From the NCBI GenBank assembly GCA_000613065.1, contig CBZS010000468.1, positions 1 through 32,884 of the forward strand: DNA of 32,884 nt, given 5' to 3'. Both the position numbers and the translations under genes were made by a program. This stretch comes from Richelia intracellularis (GTDB lineage Bacteria; Cyanobacteriota; Cyanobacteriia; Cyanobacteriales; Nostocaceae). Under the pieces are notes generated by a model. That model was not told where the DNA came from and did not search any database. It was given only the letters and a program-made list of their open reading frames with translations. Shown here piece by piece: positions 18,304 to 25,452 of this stretch (the stretch's first letter is position 1; every line of letters starts with the position of its first letter).

Positions 18304-18365
18304 TAAAATATCAAGGATTTCTCAATGGTTTCAAACCCTAATCCATCCCGCACTTATGCAACGCC
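18275..18365. repeat. 91-bp palindromic MITE-like element, copy 6 (arms A/A) with 8-bp target duplication
   Basis: Both arms are type A (GGCGTTGCATAAGTGCGGGA and its exact complement). CCATCTTT flanks both sides (18267-18274 and 18366-18373), a perfect 8-bp duplication. It interrupts a minus-strand gene: before insertion that gene read FKDG-SNRHTT-stop, now FKDG-ALHKCGMD-stop. Confidence 0.95.
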
Positions 18366-18745
18366 CCATCTTTAAAGAGGGTGAAACTTTGCAGCCTAAT
18401 TTGGTTGTGCCCTCTACCATAAAGCCTCAATATTAATAGTGTATTGGCAAAACGTTTACTATATCTAGCAGTTGCAGCTTTATCGCGAACGCTAACATTA
18501 TTGCCATAAGTATTAAGTACTACAGTACCCCAATTACAATCCCTAGGATGGCACTTACCAAAAACTCGAATATTTAATCTATTTCCCCCTCTGGATGAAA
18601 TTACTAAGCGAGTGATACCACGGGTATTAGAATTGGCATTTACCCAATTCCCCACAAAATCTCTGGGTGCAGCAATGGCATAACTGGCTGAACCAGCAGC
18701 TAAAACTACACTCAAACTAGCAATGGCTAATGTTTTTTTTTACAT
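18338..18745 (-). pseudogene. Small secreted protein, stop at codon 2 and MITE-replaced C-terminus
   Basis: A good ribosome-binding site (AAGGAGAA) precedes ATG at 18743-18745, but codon 2 is TAA. Beyond it the frame is a clean signal peptide (KKTLAIASLSVVLAAGSA, ASYAIAAP) and a mature domain of about 100 residues (RDFVGNWVNANSNTRGITRL, VFGKCHPRDCNWGTVVLN, LLILRLYGRGHNQIRLQS). The two cysteines in KCHPRDC could form a disulfide. The last residues (ALHKCGMD) come from MITE copy 6. Initiation at an in-frame TTG (codon for LSVV) would remove most of the signal peptide. So the gene is probably silent. Function unknown. Confidence 0.7.
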
Positions 18746-18823
18746 CTCTATTATTCTCCTTATTAATATGGAGGGAAAGTTTGTTACATAGAGCTTCCAA
18801 ACCTTTTTTGACTGCGGGCAAGC

Positions 18824-18973
18824 TCAACTTTCCACAAAATGTAAAATGGCATGAACGACTGTCAATAAAATATCTGCGATTGCCCTTAATAAAACTCTAT
18901 AGAATGCGTAAAAAGGAATATAAGCCGCCTTCTTAACGGATTGAGGAACCTCAGGATAATTAATGGCAGGCAT
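18824..18973 (-). CDS. 49-aa hydrophobic small protein
   Basis: Too short for normal ORF calling, but preceded by a perfect ribosome-binding site (AAGGAGG) 5 nt before ATG at 18973. It starts MPAINYPEVPQSVKKAAYIP, continues FYAFYRVLLRAIADILLTVV and ends HAILHFVES. The C-terminal two thirds is hydrophobic or amphipathic and could lie in or on a membrane. It runs toward the damaged secreted-protein gene (about 80 bp apart, same strand) and could share its transcript. No family recognised. Confidence 0.55.
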   Translation of the reverse strand: MPAINYPEVPQSVKKAAYIPFYAFYRVLLRAIADILLTVVHAILHFVES

Positions 18974-19626
18974 ATCGACCTCCTTGCTTTGTCTGGGGAC
19001 GCTTAAAGATACTTGCTTCTTTCTTCTATTGTGGCTCTTTACCCAGAGGAAATGGGCTGTAACGAAACAATCTTAATACTGTCAATTAAAAACAATATAA
19101 ATAAAAAACCTAACTCTTTTCTTCCTATTGACTCTCAGTAACTAAATTCTCATTTGCAGTGAAGCCAAAAACGCGATTGCTCGACTGTTAATACTAAGAT
19201 AACTATACACAAGTCTTACAGTTTTGATGTGCAGGAGTGGGTGACTGGAAAGTCACTGTTTCAGACAGTTTAATTGTTGAACTATGATGCAGATATTTAC
19301 AACATAATATTTTTGACACTGCTATGTAGGCTCATGTTTACCTTCTAAAGTACCTTTATATGTAAAAGAAGTAACCCATTATGTTTGTAATTACTAATAT
19401 GAGGAATAAAAAATATTCACAAAAAACTATTATTTCCCATGATATTTTATTAGAAAAACTTTTGCAAAATCCTTATGCAACCTTTAAGAAAAACCTATTT
19501 ATTCTTATCGCAAAAAATCTAAAGTTTTGTTAAGATACAAGTGCCAGTAAATTTTCAGCGAAAATTTAGTTTTCCGTCGCTGGATGAAGTAAATGGTACT
19601 AGCACAATAGAGTTGAGAAGCAAGCG
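18974..19626. other. Non-coding gap between divergent small genes
   Basis: About 650 bp of AT-rich DNA between the minus-strand 49-aa gene and the plus-strand 53-aa gene; promoters for both are expected here. No gene, tRNA or strong hairpin was recognised. Confidence 0.5.
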
Positions 19627-19788
19627 ATGACCACCTATCTCTTTTTCGATGAAGCCCTACGGATGTTTGTCAACGCCTTTCTAATTTCAGTTTTTCTGTT
19701 GATTACAGTCTCCGGTATCGGCTTAGCAGTTGTTGAATCCGTCGAAAAAACCAATACCCGTCATACTTCCCCAAAGCACTTTCGTTAA
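19627..19788 (+). CDS. 53-aa single-helix membrane protein
   Basis: ATG at 19627 to TAA at 19788. The protein begins MTTYLFFDEALRMFVNAFLI, with one clear membrane helix (about residues 14-36: the stretch from FVNAFLI to GIGLAVV), then a polar tail SVEKTNTRHTSPKHFR. The size and layout resemble small accessory subunits of photosynthetic or NDH-1 complexes, but I do not recognise it as any named one. The ribosome-binding site is weak. It lies 170 bp upstream of the TerB-family gene on the same strand. Confidence 0.6.
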   Translation: MTTYLFFDEALRMFVNAFLISVFLLITVSGIGLAVVESVEKTNTRHTSPKHFR

Positions 19789-19959
19789 AATATAGTAAAA
19801 GAAATAACCTAGCATATAAAACCCTTTAACTCCTGTGTTACCTAAAGCATAATCCTGGGAACACTAAAGTACATCAGCCTTCTTAGGCTATATTTTTTAC
19901 ATCAAACACGTGTTTGTACGTAAAAAGAGAAGAGGTATTATTGAATGGAGTAAATGACA

Positions 19960-20412
19960 ATGGGTTTATTTGATAAGAATGTATTAGACTCTCAGAGTCA
20001 AGTTAAAGATCTTCTCAGTCCTGCAGAAGCTGTTGTTGCTATCATTTTAGCTGCGATCGCTTCGGATGGTTATATGTCCCAAGAAGAAGTGCATCGTGTC
20101 TCGGCGATTTTGTCTAGGATGAAGTTGTTTCAGCCATATGCTAATGATGAAATCCTGGGGATGTTTGATAAACTTCTTAATATGTTACGCACCGAAGATA
20201 TAGACTCTTTATTTAGAGCAGCGCAAGCTTCTTTACCAGAAAATTTAAAAGAGCCAGCCTTTGCGTTAGCGACAGATATGGTACTGGCAGATGGGGTCGT
20301 GACAAGAGAAGAACAAGGTTTCTTAAACGATCTCTACTACTGTTTGGGTATTGCTAGTGATGTAGCCAATCAGATTGTGCAAGTTATGTTGATCCCACAT
20401 TCCGCAGGTTAG
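19960..20412 (+). CDS. TerB-family protein with IS-encoded C-terminus
   Basis: 150 aa from ATG 19960 (MGLFDKNVLD), chosen because GGAG lies about 9 nt upstream. An in-frame ATG two codons earlier (19954) would be only 3 nt from it. The TerB fold is visible as two repeats: LSPAEAVVAIILAAIASDGY with MSQEEVHRVSAILSRM, and FALATDMVLADGVVTREEQG. The acidic DG residues may bind metal. TerB proteins are linked to tellurite resistance and stress, but the cyanobacterial role is unknown. The last five codons (PHSAG) and the stop come from the inverted end of the IS1634-type element inserted at 20394. The original ending, LIKNRG then TAA, is still readable at 21944-21964. The core domain is complete, so function may be kept. 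Confidence 0.88.
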   Translation: MGLFDKNVLDSQSQVKDLLSPAEAVVAIILAAIASDGYMSQEEVHRVSAILSRMKLFQPYANDEILGMFDKLLNMLRTEDIDSLFRAAQASLPENLKEPAFALATDMVLADGVVTREEQGFLNDLYYCLGIASDVANQIVQVMLIPHSAG

Positions 20413-20705
20413 TTAGCAAAGAAGATAATATTTACGACAGACAGCACCAAAAAACTGTAGGATCCAGCACCGCTCCTCACTGAGGTTGGAAATCTGTTTC
20501 AAAGAAGCGAACGTTAATAAATGAATTGACATGAAACATTGAAACACCCAACGTAAAGTAGGAGTGGCAGTTGGTTTACTTAACTGATTTTGAATTGTTT
20601 GGGATGCTCGTTTTAGAGACAGGGTAAGCGCATCTAATTTTGTAGTGAAAATCACAGATTGTTGTACAGAATTGTGAGGTATGTCTTGATTGTCAAGTGC
20701 GAACA
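20413..20705 (-). pseudogene. IS1634-family transposase, C-terminal piece
   Basis: Reads LTLSLKRASQTIQNQLSKPT, ATPTLRWVFQCFMSIHLL, LSEERCWILQFFGAVCRK and ends YYLLC. This is the typical C-terminus of cyanobacterial IS1634 transposases (QNQLxKPTATPTLRWVFQCF). The upstream boundary near 20700 is uncertain. Confidence 0.75.
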
Positions 20706-20711
20706 CCAACG

Positions 20712-20921
20712 ACGGGCACTTCGTGCCTAAGCGCAGGCTACGCCAACCCCCTTTGGGGGGGAACTGGAGGGGCATCGCCAAAAAAAAATTTGACGCAACT
20801 GGGGAACGCTTCCCTAGATTCGGTGGAGCCAGGTAGGGGCATCAACACCTTGAGTAAGCCCAATAAACACTCATACCCCCACCTGGCACTCCCCTACGCC
20901 ACCCAATCTTCCCCAGTTGCA
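20712..20921. repeat. Hairpin-rich insert with a 128-nt stem-loop
   Basis: Starts with short hairpins (GGGCACTTCGTGCC; CCCCCTTTGGGGG). Then GCAACTGGGGAA (20794-20805) pairs with TTCCCCAGTTGC (20910-20921). Inside it GATTCGGTGG pairs with CCACCCAATC, and GTAGGGG with CCCCTAC, giving a long bulged stem. No protein is recognised. It lies between the broken IS1634 C-terminal piece and the ISAs1 fragment. It could be a MITE, an RNA element, or IS-derived. Confidence 0.45.
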
Positions 20922-21152
20922 GGAACACTCGTGGGGCAAAAAAATGGAGATTTAAGTATTAAAGAAGTTAAGTCGTATGCTAAGGACGCAAAGGGTCTAT
21001 CTTAACTGAACGGGTTAGTCTAATGGTATCTCTGACAAAAAGGCTTGCGCCTATGGGTTTCAAATCTTCAAAACCAAAGATTAAAAGCTCAAAAAATTTG
21101 AGTATAGCCAATGCCACTGCATTGACAGAAAAAATGTCATTTTTGGTGTGTT

Positions 21153-21591
21153 CCTATTTCTCAACTGCAAACTTTGCATAACCAAGACAATTGGGTTGGT
21201 CTTAAATGGGTTGTCATGGTTGTGCGGGTACCACATCTTTGGAATAAAACAACCCGTGCGTGAAGTTTAGTTTTATCTAACTAGTTTAAATTGTGATGCT
21301 CGTAACTTAGCACAAGTGATTCGTCTTCATTGGGGTGTGGAAAATGGGTTGCATTGAACTTTAGATGTCACTTTTTCTGAAGATGGTTGTCGTGTCCGTA
21401 CTGGTCATGCTGCACAAAACTTCGCACTTCTGCGGCGAATAGCTCTTAATGCTTTAAACCTAGAGCAATCTTTGAAACGTAGTAATCGCCAAAAATCTAA
21501 TGGAGCCGCTATGGATCATAATTATATGCTGACTGTTCTTACTGCTTGTTTATCCCAACATGATGAGACCTCTCAACCCGCTTGTCAATAG
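21153..21591 (+). pseudogene. ISAs1-family transposase, C-terminal fragment
   Basis: Pieces: LQTLHNQDNWVGLKWVVMVV, then after stops and a frameshift LNCDARNLAQVIRLHWGVEN, GLH*TLDVTFSEDGCRVRTG, HAAQNFALLRRIALNALNLE and MLTVLTACLSQ, ending TAG at 21589-21591. HWGVENGLHWTLDVTF is the hallmark of ISAs1 (H-repeat) transposases; here the Trp is TGA. It abuts the N-terminal piece of the IS1634 transposase. Confidence 0.8.
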
Positions 21592-21898
21592 AATTTGAGA
21601 TAGGCTTACCCTGCAAGCGATCATCGTTCAAATGTTCTGGTTGTATTCCCTCTCCCAATAAATGTTTCGTTGCAATCCCTTCAAAGAACTTCTCAAATAA
21701 ATATAGTGGTGCACTAATAAAGCTTAAGCCATTGAGAATCATAGCTTTGACCACTTGGCCTGCGCTGATTATTTATTGGGGATGAGTTCCAAGCAGTTGG
21801 TTGAACAAATCAACCAAACTCATTTCATCAATAATCCCTGCCACTATGCCTAAGTGATCGATATCTTGTACTTTGATTTGTGATTCTGAAAAACTCAT
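21592..21898 (-). pseudogene. IS1634-family transposase, N-terminal piece
   Basis: From ATG at 21898: MSFSESQIKVQDIDHLGIVA, GIIDEMSLVDLFNQLLGTHP, Q, TAA at codon 42 (21773-21775), IISAGQVVKAMILNGLSFIS, APLYLFEKFFEGIATKHLLG and EGIQPEHLNDDRLQG. This is the IS1634 N-terminus, cut where the ISAs1 fragment begins. So it has both a nonsense mutation and loss of the catalytic middle. Confidence 0.8.
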
Positions 21899-21964
21899 AT
21901 TTCAAAAATACAACATTTTGCGATCGCACCTGCGGAATGTGGGTTGATTAAAAACCGAGGATAA

Positions 21965-22379
21965 TTAGTTGTGGGTAATGGAAATTCCTTCCGAAAGAAA
22001 ACGAAGTAAAAATAAGGAAGAAGACCAATGGTTACCTCCTTCCTTGCTTTGTAATTATGTCAATATTTAATAGTTAGGCCCGGATTTAGCTAATCTCGCT
22101 TAGTTCCCCATGAATTACCTGTGCCGAAGAAGTATTAATTTATTTGGCACTTTTTATTATGAATATATGGTTGATATTTTACTTAATTTTGTAGCAATGT
22201 TTGTATTGCTAGTTTATTTTGTCCAGAAAAAAATCATTGATTTAGAACTATTTGGCCTCGATTCCCTTGTTGTATATTAAGGTGTTTGTCCTCATAAATA
22301 AAATGATTGGCTAGAGTGCCAAATGGTTTTAACCCAAGAGCTTTAATATATTAAAATCCGCAAAAATACTGGAATCATC
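21965..22379. other. Intergenic region upstream of murF
   Basis: No firm gene. A short open frame (22167-22280, 37 codons, MVDILLNFVAMFVLLVYFV...) would encode one membrane helix, but it lacks a ribosome-binding site and is doubtful. The murF promoter should lie here; no strong box was identified. Confidence 0.4.
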
Positions 22380-23747
22380 ATGGCTTGCTCTGCAACTTTG
22401 AATCAATTCATCGATGTCCTCAACGCTAAAGCTGTCAATTTATCGGCAGATGCTTTGACACAAATCAGTACAGGAATACAAACAGATACCCGGATTATCA
22501 AACCAGGTGAGGTGTTTGTAGCTTTACGGGGAGACAAGTTTGATGGCCATGACTTTATACCTATGGCGATCGCAAAGGGGGCAATTGCTGCCATAGTTGA
22601 TTTTAAATATCAAGACGCAGATGTTCCGGTATTACAAGTTGGGGATACTTTAGCAGCATATCAGCAGATTGCTAGATGGTGGCGCGATTGTTTTTCCATA
22701 CCAGTAATTGGGGTAACTGGTTCTGTGGGTAAAACTACGACCAAGGAGTTAATTGCTGGTGTTTTAGCTACCAGGGGTAAGTTGCATAAGACCCATGCCA
22801 ACTTTAACAATGATATTGGTGTGCCGAAAACTTTATTGGAGTTGGATGCAGACCATGATTATGCTGTAATTGAAATGGCAATGCGGGGTGCGGGACAAAT
22901 TGCGGAGTTGACGGATATTGTTAATCCCACCATTGGGGTGATTACCAATGTGGGTACAGCACATATTGAGTTACTGGGTTCAGAAACAGCGATCGCTGCC
23001 GCGAAATGTGAGTTATTAGCGCGAATGCCCCAGGATAGCGTGGCAATCCTCAATTATGATAATCGTCTGCTCATGGCAGCAGCAGCACAGGTATGGCAAG
23101 GCAAAGTAATTACCTTTGGTTTTACTGGGGGAAATATTCAAGGTGATTTTATTGATTTACATACCCTAGAAATTGACGGAATGCGGTTTAATTTACCCAT
23201 GCCTGGTCGACATATTGCTGCTAATTACATGGCTGCTTTAGCCGTAGCCCAAGTTTTAGGCATTGATTGGAGTGATTTACAAGCTGGTGTGAAGGTGGAT
23301 ATGCCTGGGGGGCGCTCGCAACGTTTTGTTTTACCTAACGATGTAGTAATATTAGACGAAAGTTATAATGCTTCACCAGAAGCAATGATTGCCTCCTTGA
23401 ATTTATTGGCACAGACACCAGGCAACAGAAGAATAGCCGTATTGGGTGCAATGAAAGAATTGGGAGAGCGATCGCAACAACTACATCAGGAAGTGGGCAA
23501 AACGGTACAAGAGTTACATTTGGACGGTCTATTAGTGTTAGTTTCTTGTGAAGATGCTAAGGAAATTGTGAGCCATGCAGTTGGTGTGCCTAGCCAAAGT
23601 TTTAGTAGTCATGCAAAATTATTAGCGGGATTGAAAGCATATATTCAACCAGGCGATCGGATTTTGTTTAAAGCCGCCCATTCTGTAGGTTTGGCTCGGG
23701 TGGTTAGTCAGTTGCGAGATGATTTCTGCCTCAATGCCAGTTATTAA
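22380..23747 (+). CDS. murF: UDP-N-acetylmuramoyl-tripeptide--D-alanyl-D-alanine ligase
   Basis: 455 aa, normal for MurF. The enzyme adds D-Ala-D-Ala to the UDP-MurNAc tripeptide with ATP, the last cytoplasmic step of peptidoglycan precursor synthesis. The N-terminal domain has the TDTR motif (about residues 36-39) that contacts the substrate. The ATP loop is GVTGSVGKTTTKE (111-123). The central domain continues with HANFNNDIGVPKTLLELD and VIEMAMRGAGQIAELT. The C-terminal Mur ligase domain carries ILDESYNASPEAM and AVLGAMKELGE. All key motifs are present. It appears to be a single gene; MITE copy 7 starts 14 bp after the stop, followed by a transposase remnant. Confidence 0.96.
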   Translation: MACSATLNQFIDVLNAKAVNLSADALTQISTGIQTDTRIIKPGEVFVALRGDKFDGHDFIPMAIAKGAIAAIVDFKYQDADVPVLQVGDTLAAYQQIARWWRDCFSIPVIGVTGSVGKTTTKELIAGVLATRGKLHKTHANFNNDIGVPKTLLELDADHDYAVIEMAMRGAGQIAELTDIVNPTIGVITNVGTAHIELLGSETAIAAAKCELLARMPQDSVAILNYDNRLLMAAAAQVWQGKVITFGFTGGNIQGDFIDLHTLEIDGMRFNLPMPGRHIAANYMAALAVAQVLGIDWSDLQAGVKVDMPGGRSQRFVLPNDVVILDESYNASPEAMIASLNLLAQTPGNRRIAVLGAMKELGERSQQLHQEVGKTVQELHLDGLLVLVSCEDAKEIVSHAVGVPSQSFSSHAKLLAGLKAYIQPGDRILFKAAHSVGLARVVSQLRDDFCLNASY

Positions 23748-23761
23748 GGCTATTACTTTCT

Positions 23762-23852
23762 GGCGTTGCATAAGTGCGGGATGATTTCACTAAATTTTCA
23801 ACGATTTATCAATGGTTTCAAACGCTAATTCATCCCGCACTTATGCAACGCC
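23762..23852. repeat. 91-bp palindromic MITE-like element, copy 7 (arms A/A)
   Basis: Both outer arms are type A (GGCGTTGCATAAGTGCGGGA and complement), while the inner part of one arm keeps the type B sequence (GATTTCACTAAATTTTCAAC). No clean target duplication (left TACTTTCT, right GTTTCTAA). It borders the 5'-truncated IS5-type gene, whose open frame starts inside the element (MVSNANSSRTYATP). Confidence 0.93.
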
Positions 23853-24559
23853 GTTTCTAATGAGAATCATTAGAAAAATAACTGTTTTATACCTACTGTG
23901 TCAAGGATCTACATGGCGGGCATTACCAGGAGATTTACCACCTTGGTCTACAGTCTATGGCTATTTCAGAAGATGGGGCAAAGACCTTACTTGGCTTCAG
24001 GTTCATGACAAACTATATCAATGGGTTCGGGTAGGAGCCAGTGGAAAACCAAGTCCATGGGAAGCAGCCTTTGATAGCCAATCAGTTGAAACCGCAACCA
24101 TGATTTGTACGGATGTTGGTTTCGACCCAGGAAAACAAATACATGGACGTAAGCGATTTATTACGGTTGACTTGTTAGGGCTAGTTTTGCGAGTCTTGGT
24201 TACTTCTGCAAGTGTGCCAGAACGTGCAGGCGCTAAACTAAACGTGCACGTTCTGGCAGGTTTATCACATGAAAGATAAAGTTAAAAGACTGCACACTAT
24301 CTGGATGCATGGAGGATATCGGGGGGAAGATTTTGCCCACTGGATAATCGATGTTTTTCGTTGGATTGTGGAAGTGGTTTTCAGACCCTTAGAAAAGAAG
24401 GGTTTTACCCTTTTACCAAAACCTTGGGTTGTACAACGAACTTTCGGGTGGCTCAATTGGTGTAGAAGATTAAGTAAGGACTATGAAAGGCTAGCTGAAA
24501 CTTCTGAGACTTTAATTTATATTGCAATGATACGTATCATGGTCAGGGGACTTGCATGA
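23853..24559 (+). pseudogene. IS5-family transposase, 5'-truncated and frameshifted
   Basis: The first frame has LLCQGSTWRALPGDLPPWST, VYGYFRRWGKDLTWLQVHDK, FDSQSVETATM (first catalytic Asp, DSQSV) and HGRKRFITVDLLGLVLRVLV up to ERAGAKLNV. The second frame (24269 on) has VKRLHTIWMHGGYRG, WVVQRTFGWLNWCRRLSKDY and ERLAETSETLIYIAMIRIM. The N-terminal 40-50 residues are missing where MITE copy 7 stands. The frame break coincides with a perfect 14-bp inverted repeat, TGCCAGAACGTGCA (24215-24228) and its complement (24245-24258). A 10-bp hairpin (TTTCTAATGA) also follows the MITE. Inactive. Confidence 0.82.
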
Positions 24560-24561
24560 TT

Positions 24562-24715
24562 TGTAACTCACTTCGACTTTTAAAACATCCTCTAAAGTAT
24601 CGCCAGGTAATTTATTGGTTATCATTACTTTGGCGACAGATAAATTACCACCATCAGGATCACTAATAGTTAGATTCGGAGCGATAATTTCCTCCGTATT
24701 GCCTATTTTTTAATT
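24562..24715 (-). pseudogene. Fragment of a large repeat protein (cadherin/VCBS-like domain)
   Basis: One minus frame reads GNTEEIIAPNLTISDPDGGN and LSVAKVMITNKLPGDTLEDV before running into the IS5 remnant. The pattern (APNLTISDPDGGNLSxAxVxI) is that of repeated beta domains in large secreted cyanobacterial proteins. A TAA lies just upstream. This is a fossil truncated by the neighbouring IS. Confidence 0.4.
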
Positions 24716-25392
24716 TGTATCATCTGATACGCTCAACTTCTGTTTCTTCGCCATGAATTAATACTCTCCGAATATCCAAAAATATCTGCAAAATTATTTG
24801 TTGTTGTGATTCTGCGAACTTGCTGATACATCTGAGCTTAATTAACCTCCATCGAGATTAAACAGCAGTAGCTTCAAACTAAGTTGTTAACCGGAATTAA
24901 ACTCAGTAATTTGGTATCTTTTGCTAGTAAATAAATTTAAATTCATGATTTAATACAAGCGACACACAACATGGAACAACCTTTGGCAATATAGTTGCAA
25001 AAATTACTGCCAAACAAATACTTCTTGCGCCCAAAAAAAAACAAAATTATTATTGCTAAACCTAGTATTTACGAAAACTTAATATTAGAGAAAATTGCTT
25101 ATTGAGTATAAAATTATTAACATCCGTAGGTTGGGTAATAAATTATGCTGCATCACAATAATTCTTTAATGGCAAGATGGCTAAAAGCCCTTATATATAA
25201 GTAAAGCAAAATTTATTATATTTTTATTTGTTTTTTATTCACACCTGTTCTCCTAAGTAAACTTAGCTACAAAAAAAATGCGGATGATACATAGGGACGG
25301 TCTTTGCTATTAAACCATAGCTTGGAAGAAAAAATACATTACTCATTAAGACTTTGCGATTGCTTTAATTTTTCAACTATTGTGCAACAATA
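24716..25392. other. Non-coding gap
   Basis: About 680 bp of strongly AT-rich DNA without credible ORFs on either strand. It is probably the residue of the gene fossil at 24562-24715 plus the pgi 3' flank. Confidence 0.5.
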
Positions 25393-25420
25393 ATGGATAC
25401 TCTCCGAGGAGAATATCCAT
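25393..25420 (-). terminator. Candidate terminator hairpin downstream of pgi
   Basis: ATGGATACTCTCC and GGAGAATATCCAT form a 13-bp stem (one G-U pair) with a 2-nt loop, 33 bp past the pgi stop. The T-run after it on the minus strand is weak. Confidence 0.5.
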
Positions 25421-25452
25421 TGTGAATTCTAGTATGTGGTTAAAGGGCAAAC

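Larger units (their letters stand above)
20394..21943. mobile_element. IS1634-type element (1550 bp) with internal deletion and nested ISAs1-type remnant
   Basis: The ends are perfect 16-bp inverted repeats: CCCACATTCCGCAGGT (20394-20409) and its complement (21928-21943). TTGAT stands on both sides (20389-20393 and 21944-21948), a 5-bp target duplication. Inside, the minus-strand transposase survives only as its N-terminal (21592-21898) and C-terminal (20413-20705) pieces. The middle is replaced by unrelated DNA holding hairpins and an ISAs1-type fragment. Joining the two flanks at TTGAT restores the TerB gene exactly. Confidence 0.9.

Noticed and set aside
20794-20921. Integron attC site
   Set aside because: The hairpin is bulged like attC, but the required RYYYAAC/GTTRRRY core boxes and a cassette gene are not present.
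21009-21070. tRNA-like stretch (GTTAGTCTAATGGTA ... GGGTTTCAAATC)
   Set aside because: The D-arm-like and T-arm-like words are present, but no acceptor stem, anticodon stem or consistent cloverleaf can be paired.
22167-22280. 37-codon membrane peptide upstream of murF
   Set aside because: It has a hydrophobic stretch but no ribosome-binding site and no recognisable relatives; chance in AT-rich DNA is likely, so it is mentioned only in the gap note.
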